Shown here one piece after another: positions 34,603 through 46,232 of a stretch of 64,000 nucleotides of DNA; position 1 is the stretch's first letter, and every line of letters starts with the position of its first letter. The stretch covers positions 1,032,950 through 1,096,949 of the forward strand of contig ML677342.1 of the NCBI GenBank assembly GCA_007922305.1, given 5' to 3'. The notes beneath the pieces were generated by a model. The model was given only the letters and a program-made list of their open reading frames with translations. It did no database searches and was not told the DNA's origin. Source of the DNA: Dermatemys mawii (lineage: Eukaryota > Chordata > Testudines > Dermatemydidae). Position numbers and translations under genes: made by a program.

Positions 34603-37600
34603 TACCACTCCATGAATGTGAACGTTAAATATGTAGGCATATTCCCTTGTGTACAAAACCTGTGTTTTTGTGTCCAAATAGCTATTTCTTTGCGGAACCC
34701 ACCCCCACCTTCAGTTCTGCTGTGATATTAATTGAAGTCTGGTGAAAACATTGTCCTCTTAGTTCTCTGTATTGGATAAATTACTAAAACATTTATTAGC
34801 AGCAATGAAACCAAAATACATTTCACACTGAATTATATTCTATATTACTAGGTATTGGAGGTGAAGAGGTGTAGAGTACACATTAGATTCTTTGGCGGAA
34901 TATTTGTTGGTTTTGCATGGAAAAGCGGTGTAGGTATAAATAAATATGAGTCTTCTTCTAAAGTAGCTTCCTTACTTTTAAATATGTTTGCGGGTCTAAT
35001 AGTTGTTGTTTTTGTTCAGAGGTGTGCTTGTTACATTTCATGACAAAAATGGCCATGTAAAGCATTTGTAGATAGGATGATCTAAGTGATGTATCTGTGT
35101 AAGAACAGATTTGTTTCAAATCTAACTCAATGTTTAATGCAAAAAAAAAAAAGTGAAATTTGTGGAACCAAATAGACCAGCCTTATTAGATATCAGTGGG
35201 AATTGAAACTCAAACCTAGAATAGACTGCAATTCCTGCGTTTGCCTATAAGTAACCATTAAGACAGCATTATAATTTTCCCACTATTCATTTGCGCACCA
35301 AAAAACTCTAGTTTAATCAACATCTGTTTTTCAAAGAAAGGAAATCTAACCCTATCTTCTAATTTCCCGCATTTGTCATTTAAACAAATATCAATGAAGG
35401 ATTCAACAAAATGCTATGTTCAGCCAAAACAATACATAAAATATTGTGTGCTTGTTTTATCCTCGTTCTAACACCAAGTTCTCCCTCCAGGGGTTGCTGT
35501 TACATTTTTTTTTAACTTTTGTAAAAAAAAAATTGGTAAAATGTATTTTTTTTTTCAAAACAGAATTCAAAGCAGCGTTCTTTTTTGCTTCTAGGTTGGC
35601 AGTGGTCACCTGGGTTTTCTATTCTTTCCTCAGTGGTGGGCTCATCACCTAGTAGATAAACCCAGTCTGAACCTGTAGGAGAAAAGTACGCAGAGTCCTG
35701 CCTTTCACCTAACTTTTTGCATATGGCATTACCCTGATGTTGGCTTTACATTGGTTTAGCTGACTTATTCTTTAGTTTAAAAAATTCACTCCACATTCAA
35801 AGATGAGAAATTTTATTTGTTTTCCTGATTAGTAACAATTGTTCGGGGACTTGTCTACAACCTGTAATTGTATTAACCTGTGTTAAAATATGATTACAAA
35901 TTGTTGTGTAAGTGTGGTCTGGGAGAACGAAGTATTAGACATCACAAGCTGCAGTGTATAAAGTAGTTTCTTTGAAATGTGGTGTCACATTGATCAGGTG
36001 TTCTGGTTTATAACATTCTTAGCTGTTCATTAAATTGATTTTTTTCCAAATGCCGTAATGGTATTTACATACAGTGTGGTGTCACCATTACTTTGCTACA
36101 AATGCACATATTAATAAATGACAGGAATTTATATTCAATGAACTCTCGCTTAGTAGTCTATTTGCAAGTGTTTAAAAACAATGAGGTCAGATTTTCTGAC
36201 TGTTGATTTTAGGCATTTCCTTCTTTACATTATTTTGGTTAAGTAAGATATGTTCCAGGAAATTTAAAAAATTCTCTACCTAGTTTTATTATTATTTAAT
36301 CTTCTATAATGAGTGCAGATTTATTTTTATTAAGTAAAAATGTAAGTTTGCTAGAACATGCAGATTTTGTTAGTCTTGTTTAGATTAATCATATTGAAAT
36401 GTGTCAGAATTGGAGAAGTATAGAATCTGAGTTGGGGTCCTGCATAAAAGATGAGGTGAACTGGGGGAGCTTTAAGTTTTAGAGGCACTGGAAGCGTGCC
36501 CCCATTGCATTGTAGTAGAGTTCGAACAGTCTTATGTGTCAGAACAAAGAAGAATGTTATCCCATAGGTCATACTTGCTTAATGAATTGCTAGATCATCA
36601 GTTCAGCAGTACTCTTTAGCTGACAAACAACCACCTTTGAAATTGTTGCATGTGATTTTTTTCCCCCCTTTAAACCAGAAGATACAACAAAACACGTTAC
36701 CTAGATACTACTGTTTCTCTAAGACCATGAGTGCATGTTATCCATAGTATTCTAAATATGGTATAACAGAACATATGGCAGCTTTTATGCTATTTAAATA
36801 AAATTAACTTTCTTAACCTTCCAACATTGGTTTGCTTATTTAATATCCCTGTTAGCTAGTTAGTATCAGAGTGACCTACCAAAACTGAAAGGAAATTATC
36901 TTGGGCTCCTGCTTATAGATGTAAGTCTGAAAGAGTCATGAGTGTATCTGACTTGATTCTATTAGTCTTTGGAGGGAAGATTAGCAAACCTATATTGGAA
37001 ACTGTTCCAAATTGCTACAAAAACGTAGTTCATGCACACACAGCCATGATAAGATGTATTGTGGAGAAGGATATAACAAATGTATAGTGACTGAAATTTG
37101 TAACCAAGAATCCAGAAAGCTGAAGGGGAGAGAGGGAGGAAGGGGTTCAATGCTCCCACAGTCCTCTATTTTTTTTTCTTTTAAAAAAGCTGAGTTGTTT
37201 TGTTGATATTCTCCTTAGTGTCAAATTCATGTGGATAGAAAAAGGTCATAGAGTTAAGCATTTGAGGTCCTCTGCTGAAAAGGGGAAAATATAATTATCT
37301 TTTTCAGCTAATGATCTCTCATGCTAAATAACTCTAGGAATACTGTGTGATTGGATACTTATTCTTTGTAAATTTTAGATGCTGCATAAACAGGACACAC
37401 CAGAAATATTCCTGTGTTCTTTGTTTTGAAATGGTGGCACCATAAATATTACACATGACATGTTATTTATAGTTTTATTAATACATAGTGGATTCTCTGG
37501 GGTTGTAGAAGGTAGGAAGATATGATTGATTTGTGCAGTTCACAGAACAAAATTGCAGAGAGAGTTGTTTTTTAATGTACTTTAAGCTCTAACCATTTCC

Positions 37601-37754
37601 TGCAAACCCATATTTAAACAGTAGTGGTTATCAAGAGCTACGAAATGTATCCAATTCACAACAGTAAAAATTTTCTGCCACTTTATTCTCTGTAACCTAA
37701 CCCCCATCAGAAAATTAATGCCAAATAAAATATTTGAAGTGCACATATTAATGT

Positions 37755-38080
37755 ATTTTTTCACACATTGCCCACTCAACCTGTGGAACTCCTTGCCAGA
37801 GTATGTTGTAAAGGCCAAGACTATAACAAGTTTAAAAAAAACTAGATAAGTTCATGGAGGATAGGTCCGTCAATGTCTGTTAGCCAGGATAAACAGGGAT
37901 GGTGTCTCTAGTCCCTGTTTGCCAGAAGCTGGGAATGGATGTCAGGGGATGGATCACTTGCTGATTACCTGTTCTATTCATTCCCTCTGGGGCACCTGGC
38001 ATTGGCCATTATCAGAAGACAGGATACTAAGCTAGATGGACCTTTGGTCTGACCCACTATGGCCATTTTTTTGTTCTAAT
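37755..38080 (+). mobile_element. CR1 LINE 3' end
   Basis: The 3' terminal region of a turtle CR1: CAACCTGTGGAACTCCTTGC, AACTAGATAAGTTCATGGAG, TCATTCCCTCTGGGGCACC and CCACTATGGCCATTTTTTTG, closing in TTGTTCTAAT as CR1 does. It is 5'-truncated, as usual for CR1, and well conserved, so fairly recent. Confidence 0.88.
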
Positions 38081-38781
38081 ATAGATCAAATATATCAAAC
38101 TACTTGTTGGCTGCATATTTCAATAGTGTTTACTTTTGGTCATGCAGACTTATAATTCTGAATTTTTATTAGAAAACCTAAATTGGGATTTGATGATAAT
38201 CTTGATTTTGGTATTCCAGCTGTATCACAACAAGGAAAACAACTGGACGTAAAAATGTAATAGAATGAGTAAGAGAGCAATAGATAAACTGCTGTTACTC
38301 TTGGCACTGTGTTGTCACTGCCTAGGTTACAACTACATTGTGACGAGTGATGTACTAAGCAGCTTTCTAAGTCTTCAAAGGGATAAATTAATTTGCTTTA
38401 ACTAAAGATGTGAATTTAAGTGGCTTGGTTAAACCACATGATACCCCTGTGTGAGCTTTCCTATTCTAAATTAAAGTGGGCATAATTTTGGTTTATCTTA
38501 ATTCACATTGGAATTTACTGAATTCAGGCCATTTAAATTATAAGAACATCTACATCAGGGCGTAATGCAGTTTAATTCACTTTAAATTTACAGTTAGTTA
38601 ATTTGGATTAATTTTTCTAAGTATTGCTGTGTCTTAAACTAGGTTACTATAATGTATTTCTAGCCACTGTATGTAAATTTAGCAAAACCTAATCCTATAT
38701 GGATATAGTGAGGACAGTATTCCCACATTAAACTGCAGTTACCATTTAATCTAATTGGATGTTACTGTTGATCGTTTATGC

Positions 38782-39099
38782 CAGGGCTCTCCAAACTACG
38801 TCCCGCGGCATCAATTTGTCTGGCCCCCCAGCCCCAGCCACTGCTGGCAGCCCCACGTGCGGAGGGGTGAGTGCCCCCATGGTGCAGCTGGAGGAACAAA
38901 GAGGGGGGCCACAGCAGATGCCGGAGGAGCAAAAGTGGGGGGCGCTGTGGCAGAAGCATGGTTGGAGGAGCAAAGGGAGGGGTCGTGGCAGTGGCCGAAG
39001 TAGCAAAGTGTGTGGGGTGGGGTGGCTGCGTCAGCGGTCCGCAAAGCCTCTTCAGAAATCTAATATGGCCCTCATCTCAGAAAGTTTGGAGACCCCCCC
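38782..39099. mobile_element. hAT-type MITE
   Basis: The left end CAGGGCTCTCCAAACTACG pairs with the right end AAAGTTTGGAGACCCCCCC. The 8-bp GTTTATGC is repeated exactly on both sides (38774-38781 and 39100-39107), a perfect hAT target duplication. The body is GC-rich and non-coding. It lies 0.5 kb before ARB2A exon 2. Confidence 0.92.
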
Positions 39100-39611
39100 G
39101 TTTATGCTTTTAGTGTATATCTTCCATTTCTTAAATTGATCTTCAATAATTACAAACCACATGCAATTTGGAAGAGCAGCAGGTTCACAATTCTATTGGA
39201 ATTGCTACAACGGAACATCTCTTAGATTCTAATGAACTAATCTTTACATCATCACTGTGAAATGGAATTCTTCACCAATCATAGCAGGGGGACTTATAAA
39301 GGGACCACACTATTTTTCTTAACTTCTTATGAGGTAGTTATATTTTAAAGTATGATATTGCTGTTAGTGGATTAATAAGGGCATGGAGGTTTCTCAAGGC
39401 AAGGCTAAAAATCAACCCTAATTTTCTTTGTCAATAGTATATCAAATGTATTAAAAAAATATTTCCAGCAGAAAACTTTTATTCTTGAAATCATTTATAT
39501 ATTTATAAATTTGTCAATTTTATATTTTAACGGTATGCATAATAACATGATATCTAGTTAAGCAGAAATCAATGATCTAGCTCGTTCCTAACTTTGATGA
39601 TTGATTTTTAG

Positions 39612-39735
39612 CTCATCCTGTGAAGATTGATGTCCTTGTCCTTCATCACTTTAATTGTGTTGACAATTTGGATAAACATGGCACAGCTCCAGCAAGGAGG
39701 CCCAGATGAAAAAGAAAAAACTACTGCACTAAAAG
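39612..39735 (+). CDS. ARB2A (FAM172A) exon 2, first coding exon
   Basis: The acceptor TTTTTAG ends at 39611; the ATG is at 39630 and the donor AAAAG|GTATAA follows 39735. It encodes 35 residues plus one base: MSLSFITLIVLTIWIN, then MAQLQQGGPDEKEKTTALK. The second part is almost identical to the start of FAM172A/ARB2A proteins, and the hydrophobic leader corresponds to the human one (MSISLSSLIMLPIWIN as I recall it). ARB2A is an Argonaute-binding cotranscriptional regulator with an alpha/beta-hydrolase-like fold, linked to splicing through AGO2 and CHD7. The leader looks like a signal peptide. The first ATG has a weak context (T at -3, T at +4) while the in-frame ATG at 39678 has a strong one (A at -3, G at +4), so two N-termini are likely. 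Confidence 0.93.
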
Positions 39736-39768
39736 GTATAAACTTCTTTGGTTTCTTTTTATATATAT

Positions 39769-40384
39769 TGTGACAAAGTTCCGAGTCTATATTGGTGGGT
39801 CCTGCGCTTCCTGGCAGATTTAGGGGCCTCAGAAACTCATCTAGGCCCAGAGTGTCCTCCCTTTCTCAGTAACTAGTTAAGGGAGGCAGAAAAGGGGGGA
39901 GCCCGGGCCCTCCCTCTACTCCGGACTCCAGCCCAGGGACCCTATTAGTGTCAGCTAAGATGGCTGACCTTTTATCCACAAAACACAATACAATTCCCTG
40001 GGCTACTTCCCCACAGCAGTCCCTGCTTCTTCAAACTCCACTTCACCCTTACCTCAGGGCCTCCTTCCTTCTGTATGATATGTTGTCCTACACTCAGTCT
40101 CTCCAACAGCATAACTTCCTTCCACAGCTCCTGACACCCACACCCACCTGAATAACTGGGAGGTTTTTATCTGGTTTCAGCCAGTCCCTGATTGGCTTCA
40201 GGTGTCCCAATTAGGCTAGCTGTTTCTACTCCTTTCTAGAAGGTTCTTAATTGGCCCCAGGTGTCTTGATTGGCCTGGAGTAGCCTTTGTTTGGCTATCC
40301 AGGGAACAGGGACCTGCACACCCTGAGACTAATATACCTGCCTTCCAGCACTCTCTTATATCCTTCTGGTCTGACTCCGTCACT
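39769..40384. mobile_element. Solo LTR (TGTGAC...GTCAC type)
   Basis: The element starts TGTGACAAAGTTCCGAG and ends CTGACTCCGTCAC, with TATATA-type repeats on both sides (ATATATAT before, TATATATTTATATA after). The interior (CCTCCCTCTACTCCGGACTC, CCCTGGGCTACTTCCCCAC, AATTGGCCCCAGGTGTC) belongs to an LTR family I remember as abundant in turtles. There is no internal retroviral sequence, so it is a solo LTR left by recombination. It begins 33 bp after the exon 2 donor of ARB2A. Confidence 0.75.
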
Positions 40385-40425
40385 ATATATTTATATATAG
40401 TGGTGGTCCAGTATCCTGACTCTAA

Positions 40426-40699
40426 GGGTATGTCGACACTACCTGCTGGATTGATGGGCAGCGATCAATCCAGCAGAGGGCAATTTATCGCATCTAGACT
40501 AGACACGATAAATTGACCCTGGAATGCTTTCCTGTCAACTCCTGTACTCCACTGTTGTGAGAAGCACAGGCGAAGTGAACGGTGGAGTGGCAGCAGTCGA
40601 CTCACCGCATTGAAGACACTGGTAAGTAGATCTAAGTACGTCAACTTCAGCTACGTACCTTAGATCAATGTCCCCCCATTCCGTAGCATAGACCAGGCT
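40426..40699 (-). mobile_element. Harbinger-type MITE
   Basis: The ends are GGGTATGTCGACAC and the complement of AGCCTGGTCTATGC. TAA is repeated exactly on each side (40423-40425, 40700-40702). The body is the reverse complement of the copy at 41823-42117 (GATCTAAGTACGTCAACTTC, ATTTATCGCATCTAGACTAG). Confidence 0.85.
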
Positions 40700-41822
40700 T
40701 AACAATGTCTAGTATCAGTTGTTTCAGAGGAAGGCACAAGAAAACTGAACTTAGTGGTCAGTAATGGAATAACCTGTTTATAAGTTTGTGTTTACAGAAA
40801 TTATCTTCCGAGAAGACAATTCATGTAATTTAGGTGTTGTTATTTTTCAGGAGCCACTGGGGAGGAATATTATGTCAACTTTATGCTACTGATGTTTTAT
40901 TGCTGAATAACTATTTACAGTATTAAAAACCCCTTTGACTACACAGTCTTAGGAAATATATTTATAAGGCACTGATCCAAGTGAGCCAAGTGTACAATTA
41001 TAGACTCGTGTGTATTTCAACAAAATAAATAGATGTAGGAATAGGATCTAAATGGTTTTTAATGGATAAAATACTTTTTGTTCAGGGCTAATTAACTGTA
41101 GTCCTCTTCTAAATAGTATTTTTTGAGTCTGGAAGTACCTAGGGTAGATTAGTCCCACAACCCATCTTATAAAAAGACTGGATTTCTGGAGATTTGACAT
41201 AATTTCTGCTGCACGGGGGGCGGGTAAGATCACATTGCAAATGCTTGCATTATGCCATTATCATCTAAATACTCCTCTACAAAGGGAATAAAAGTACATT
41301 TTGAAATACCAATGTTAAAATTGGATGTCTACGAATGCATTGACAGAAATTTACCTTTTATGAAATGATTATTGTAGAGTAGACATTTCTATTATAAGCC
41401 TGTGCTTTTGATACGTTTCAGTATAACTAAGTTCTCTTGTTGTTGCTCAGTATAAAGGTGAATTTTTGGAGAAAAGTTTGGTGAAATTTCATTTTGTCAT
41501 TTATCAGAGATGATAGTATTTTTGACAGTTAAAAAATTTACAGATAATTATTTTCTGCACTCAGAAAACTAAAACTTGACTTCAAACTTATCATTAACTT
41601 AATCTTAATTCTAAATGAGTTATCAGTGTTAGAAAGTTGTATACTTCACATGATTTAGTGAGTAGATATTAAGTCTTCGACTGTCTCCTACTGGTCATCA
41701 AGCTTAAACTCTAGTGAACCAGCATGGTTCCAGAGTCAAGGCCCTTTGCTTAGAATGATTAACCGGAGTTCCCAAAAGCTCTCATTGAAGGACAGTTAAC
41801 AGTAGTACCTCAGATAATCTTA

Positions 41823-42117
41823 GGCCAGATCTACACTGTGGGGTGGAGTTGACCTAAGATACATCGACTGCAGCTACATTATTCGCGTAACTGAAGTTGC
41901 GTATCTTAAGTCAACTTATCTTGGCGTCCTCACAACGGTGAGTCGACCACTGCCGCTCCCCCATCGACTCCGCTTCTGCCTCTCGTGGCGGTGAGGTTCT
42001 GGAGTCGATGAGGGGAGTGCTCAAGGATCGATTTATCGCATCTAGACTAGACGCAATAAATCAATCCCCAGTAGATCAATCGCTACCCGCTAATTGGTGG
42101 GTAGTGTAGACCTGGCC
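41823..42117 (+). mobile_element. Harbinger-type MITE, full-length
   Basis: The ends are GGCCAGATCTACAC and GTGTAGACCTGGCC, matching at 13 of 14. It is flanked by TTA and TTT. The interior has paired subterminal motifs (CTACATTATTCGCGTAACTG; ATCGATTTATCGCATCTAG). This is the best-preserved copy of the family in the window. Confidence 0.88.
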
Positions 42118-42812
42118 TTTGCGATGTCAAGAGGGTACCTAGAAAGAGAGTAGTCATCTAGGTAACAAGATCCCAGGCTAAGTGGGGCTTTGTAGATTAG
42201 TACTTTGAGTTGCACTTGCCACAGATAAGAAGCTAGTCCTGCGTATGGAACAAATGTAATGTGCTCCATGTGGCCACACTGGTAAGAAGTGGGCTGTGCT
42301 TTTCTGCACTTACTGAAACATCTGTATAGTGTACTTGGAGGGCAGCTCCAAGCAGAGCAAATTACAGACGTGTGAAAACTGTTGTGGCGTTCAGTTCTGA
42401 GAGAAATGGACACTACTTCCTAGTAGGACCGTTGATAAATCATAGCTAACTCAAATGATTAACTCAAAAAAATTAATCACAATTAAAAACATTAATCATG
42501 ATTAATCGCACTGTTAATAAAATACCAGTTGAAATTTATTAAATATTTTGGATGTTTTTGTACATTTTTTGAATCTATGGATTTCTGTTATAACAGCAAA
42601 TACAAAGTGTACAGTGTTCTCCTAGTATTTTTATTACAAATATTTGCACTGTGTAAATGATAAAAGAAATAGTATTTTTCAATTCATTTCATACAAGTAC
42701 TGTAGAGCAATCTATTGTTAAACTGTAACTTACAAATGTTGATTTTTTGTTACATAGCTGCAGTCAAAACCAAAACAATGTAAAACTTTAGAGCATACAA
42801 GTCTGCTCAGTC

Positions 42813-43046
42813 CTACTTCTTGTTCAGCCAATCACTAAGACAAACAAGTTTGCTTACATTTGTGGGAGATAATGCTGCCCACTTCTTTTTTACAATGTCA
42901 CCTGAAAGTGAAAACAGGCATTTGCATGGCACTTTTGTAGCTGGTGTTGCAAGATAGTTACATGCCAGATATGTTAAACATTCATATGCCCCATCATGCT
43001 TCAGCCACCATTCCAGAGGACATACTTCAATGGTGATGATCCTCAT
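42813..43046 (-). pseudogene. hAT transposase C-terminal dimerisation remnant (left arm)
   Basis: The minus-strand frame encodes 77 residues with the hAT C-terminal dimerisation pattern: WWLKHDGAYECL, YLACNYLATPATKVP, CLFSLSGDIVKKKWAALSP and LVCLSDWLN. This is only the final domain; the DNA-binding zinc finger and DDE core are absent, so it cannot transpose on its own. Confidence 0.8.
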
Positions 43047-43453
43047 TTTTTTAAAAAAATATGTTTATTAAATCTGTGACTGAACTCCTTAGGAGAATTG
43101 TATATCTCCTGTTCTGTTTTACTCGTATTCTGCCATATATTTCATGTTAGAGCATTCTCAGATGATGATCCAACACACTTGTTTTAAGAACACTTTCACA
43201 GCAGATTTAACAAAATGCAAAGAAGATATTTCTAAAAATAGCTACAACACTGGACTTAAGGATTGAGTCTGAAGTGTTGTCCACGAAGTGTGAAACATGA
43301 TTTCAGTAGTCTTAAAAGAGCTACACTCAGATACGGACACTATAGAACCCGAACCACACAAAAAGAAAATCAACCTTCTGCTGGTGGCATCTCCTCAGAT
43401 GATGAAAATGAGCATGCGTTAGTCCACTCTATCGAGCGGAACCTGATATCAGC

Positions 43454-43642
43454 ATGGATGCATCTTTGGAAAGGTGGTTGAAGCCTGAAGGGACATATGA
43501 ATCTTTACCACATCTGGCATGTAAATATCTTGCGACGCCAGCTGCAACAGTGTCACGCGAACGTCTTTTCTCATTTTCAGGTGACTTGGTAAATGAGAAG
43601 CGGGCAGCATTATCTCCTGCAAATTTAAGCAAACTTATGTGA
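43454..43642 (+). pseudogene. hAT transposase C-terminal dimerisation remnant (right arm)
   Basis: The plus-strand copy of the left-arm frame reads WLKPEGTYESLPHLACKYLA, then TVSRERLFSFSGDLVNEKRA and LSPANLSKL, and stops early at TGA (about 43640) where the left copy continues. Upstream, 43263-43481 holds an acidic stretch (SSDDENEHALVHSIERN) that probably precedes it in the parent protein. Coding capacity is lost. Confidence 0.75.
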
Positions 43643-44393
43643 GTGATTGGCTAAAGTAGGACTGAGTGGCCGTGTAGGCTCTAAAGGTTTATATTGTTTT
43701 ATTTTTGAATGCAGTTATTTTTCATACATAATTCTACATTTCTAAGTTTAACTTTCAGGATAAAAAGATGGCACTATAGTACTTGTATTAGGTGAACTGA
43801 AAAATACTATTTCTTTTCTTTTTTACAGTGCAAATATTTGTAATAAATATGAAGTGAGCACTGTACACTTGGTAATCTGCGTCGTAATTGAAATCAATGT
43901 ATTTGAAAATGTAGAAAATATCCAAAAATATTTAAATAAATGGTATTCTATTATTGTTTAACAGCACAATTACGTGATTTAATTGTGATTAATTTTTTTC
44001 ATCGCACAATTAATCACAATTTAATTTTTTTTAATCGCTTGACAGCCTTACTTCCTAGTCAACTACAGATGGCTCTCTCGAACACTGCTGCTACCTTGTG
44101 CTATAAAAGCAGAGAAGAATTTTTTAAAAACAAATCAAAAACCATCCTTCTTTGAGAAAGGATCTCTTCTACTTCCAGTCCAACTTTCCTCAGTATAAGG
44201 AGCAGAAAGAACTCATGCCAAATTTTTCAGACACTACACTCACGAATATAATCTCCTACTTTAGCTGAGCTAAAAGAAACTCCCTTGAGACTGCATTACC
44301 CTGATCTGGGATAGAAGAGTGATAGAGATGAGTTGTTGGCATGCTGTTTCCAAAAACATCTCCAGTCCTCTCTAGTGGTCCTATAGTTACTCA

Positions 44394-44661
44394 GGGCTCG
44401 TCTTCACTACTGGGGAGATTGACACTTGTAGTGGGTGTCGATTTAACAGGTCTAGTGAAGACCCACTAAATCGGTGACAGTGCTCTACGGTTGACTCGGG
44501 TATTCCAGCTCCCTGAGAAGAGTAAGGTAAGTCAATCAGAAAGCGTCTCCCATTGGTGCAACACAGTGAAGATACTTGGGTGAGTGAACCTAAGCTACGT
44601 TATTCACGTAGCTGGAGTAGCATAACTTAAGTTGACTTACCCCAGTAGTGACGATAAGCCC
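44394..44661. mobile_element. Harbinger-type MITE
   Basis: The ends are GGGCTCGTCTTCACTACTG and CAGTAGTGACGATAAGCCC. TCA is repeated exactly on both sides (44391-44393, 44662-44664). The interior contains TTATTCACGTAGCTGGAGTA, close to the copies at 17529 and 41823. It ends 208 bp before ARB2A exon 3. Confidence 0.85.
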
Positions 44662-44869
44662 TCAGATACCACAGTCTAGGTAGACAGGCATTGAACCTTG
44701 TGGAACCTCACAAGATGTCCTTTGGGAGGGGATAAAAATTGTCCAACGTTACTGAGTGGGATGTATCAGAGAGAGAGGACAAGACATAGTTAATTATACC
44801 CATCCTAACAAAACATTAAATAAAATATTTTTGTCAGATATGCTTGTTAAAATACATGTTCCTTTTTAG

Positions 44870-44971
44870 ATTTATTGTCTAGAATAGACTTGGATGAACT
44901 GATGAAAAAAGATGAGCCACCACTTGAGTTTCCTGATACTCTTGAAGGATTTGAATATGCCTTTAATGAAA
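44870..44971 (+). CDS. ARB2A (FAM172A) exon 3
   Basis: The acceptor CCTTTTTAG ends at 44869 and the donor GAAA|GTAAGT follows 44971. With the base carried over from exon 2 it encodes [20 protein letters not shown] and then [14 protein letters not shown]. This is almost identical to vertebrate FAM172A, with E for D after PPL as the only change I can name against human. Phase is 1 at both ends. No special domain lies here; it precedes the Arb2-type alpha/beta-hydrolase fold. Confidence 0.95.
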
Positions 44972-45113
44972 GTAAGTAGAATGTGCTTTGTGAAGTCTAC
45001 TTAGAAATTGTATAATATTAATAGATTGTTAGAAAATGGATTATACCTTATAAAACCTTGGTAAAACTTCATACGTTTCTGTTAAGAAATAAAGTTTTAC
45101 CCTTAAATATAAC

Positions 45114-46173
45114 TGTTACACTGTCTGGAGTGACTCATGACCATGAGTGCCTACCTCGGAGTGGACTGTCAAAAACAGGGCAAACACCTCAAACTGGTGG
45201 TGTGTCCTATAATTAGATTTTACCAGGACAGTAACAAATATGAATTCCTGGATCACTATAACAGTCTTATCATGGCATCACAGATAGAGTCTAAAGAGAT
45301 TATCCTGTCACCCAGACAAACTGGACTTAGTGATAGTCACAAAAAAACCACACCATATTCAGGCTGATTCCAGTCCCAGGAGAACAATCACTTCTCCCAG
45401 ATCAGTCAGTACCCTAGATCTTGCATCAAAGCCAACCCCTGTAGCCAGTCCTGTAATAAACTATGTGATCTTTTATTGACTGGGAAAAAGAAATGAGAGA
45501 GTTATTCACAGGTTAAAGCAAGCAAACATGTACACACAAGTGAGTTACCGTCTAAATCCTAAGAATGACATAGCTGTTGTGATCAAAGCCTCTTTCAGGG
45601 AAGACTCAAGAGGCAATCCTTGAGGATCTCCAGCTTCCATTTAGAATTTCTGGCCCTTCAGAGTTCTGGGATTTTGATTTCTTTTCCCCAGAGCTCAAGA
45701 TGATGGGAAAAGTTCACATGCACCTTCCCTCTTCATGGGTGTGAAGTGGGGGAGCAGTAAGCAAAGTCATTTCCACAGTGGTTCTTCTGGTATCTATGGG
45801 CCTTATTCAGTTGGGCGGGAGATACATTGCCAAAGAAGGTGTTATTTCACACTTGGTAATGTTTCTCTCCTAACTGTCCGGGTTACCATTTCAGAGCAAA
45901 CACTTTTTTACAGTTATAGACAGTAACATTTAAATATTACCCTATAGCATGGGATATAGATATTATAAGTGAGATTAATGCATGGTGCAACATACAAGCA
46001 TTTCATAGCCCTAAACACTAAATACAGTCTTATAAGACTAATACCTATTTTGAGCGAAACCAACATACAGATCACCTGATCTGGTTTCCAGCTATGATGC
46101 TGTCAGTTCTTAGCTAACGCTTGCAGCTAATGTCTGGAAGAGCTGGCATCTGGCCTACCAGCATTGCAGTAAT
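45114..46173. mobile_element. Probable solo LTR (TGTTACACTG type)
   Basis: It begins TGTTACACTGTCTGGAG and ends near GCATTGCAGTAA. The inside text (ATTGACTGGGAAAAAGAAAT, CGGGTTACCATTTCAGAGC, AACATTTAAATATTACCC) resembles a long turtle LTR read in antisense. The right end is eroded and no clean target duplication was seen. No retroviral genes lie nearby. Confidence 0.55.
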
Positions 46174-46232
46174 GTTCTTGGAAATCTAGCTAAGTAATTT
46201 CAAATTTTGTAGAATTGTCAAACAGTCCAACA

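Larger units (their letters stand above)
19782..39611 (+). other. Intron 1 of ARB2A (predicted)
   Basis: The 19.8-kb interval runs from the donor at 19782 to the acceptor TTGATTTTTAG at 39611. It contains a Penelope-like end (20.48 kb), a MITE (20.94 kb), a CT microsatellite (21.64 kb), two hairpins (22.68 kb), a complete Harbinger transposon (26.25-30.60 kb), CR1 remnants, a mariner-type element (33.73 kb) and a hAT MITE (38.78 kb). In 24236-26252, 30946-32930 and 34603-37754 I see only unremarkable AT-rich DNA, apart from a possible MITE left end near 35844 (GGGGACTTGTCTACA). POU5F2, an intronless gene within mammalian FAM172A, was not found. Confidence 0.6.
42425..44048. mobile_element. 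Foldback hAT element with two inverted transposase remnants
   Basis: The two outer ~600-bp arms are inverted copies of each other. Each has an ATTAATC/GATTAAT-rich tip, then TATTTTTCAATTCA-type 3' UTR text, then a hAT transposase C-terminal coding remnant. The centre (about 43060-43440) is unique. Outer ends AGGACCGTTGATAA and the complement of AGGCTGTCAAGCG are similar. An exact 11-bp repeat, TACTTCCTAGT, flanks the unit (42414-42424 and 44049-44059), so it inserted as a whole. The structure matches a widespread turtle repeat as I recall it. Confidence 0.85.
39736..44869 (+). other. Intron 2 of ARB2A
   Basis: A 5.1-kb intron bounded by GTATAA and CCTTTTTAG. It holds a solo LTR starting 33 bp from the donor, two Harbinger-type MITEs, the 1.6-kb foldback hAT element and a third MITE. 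Outside these the DNA is AT-rich and unremarkable. Confidence 0.85.

Noticed and set aside
33685..34615. Frames of up to 275 codons at the mariner-type element
   Set aside because: They are low-complexity translations of a GC-rich repeated core on both strands, with no transposase motif.
34855..35043. 62-codon plus-strand frame with hydrophobic segments
   Set aside because: No splice context, no family, in a plain AT-rich intron; expected by chance.
38755..39139. Several 65-126-codon frames around 38.8-39.1 kb
   Set aside because: They lie inside a hAT MITE bounded by an exact 8-bp duplication.
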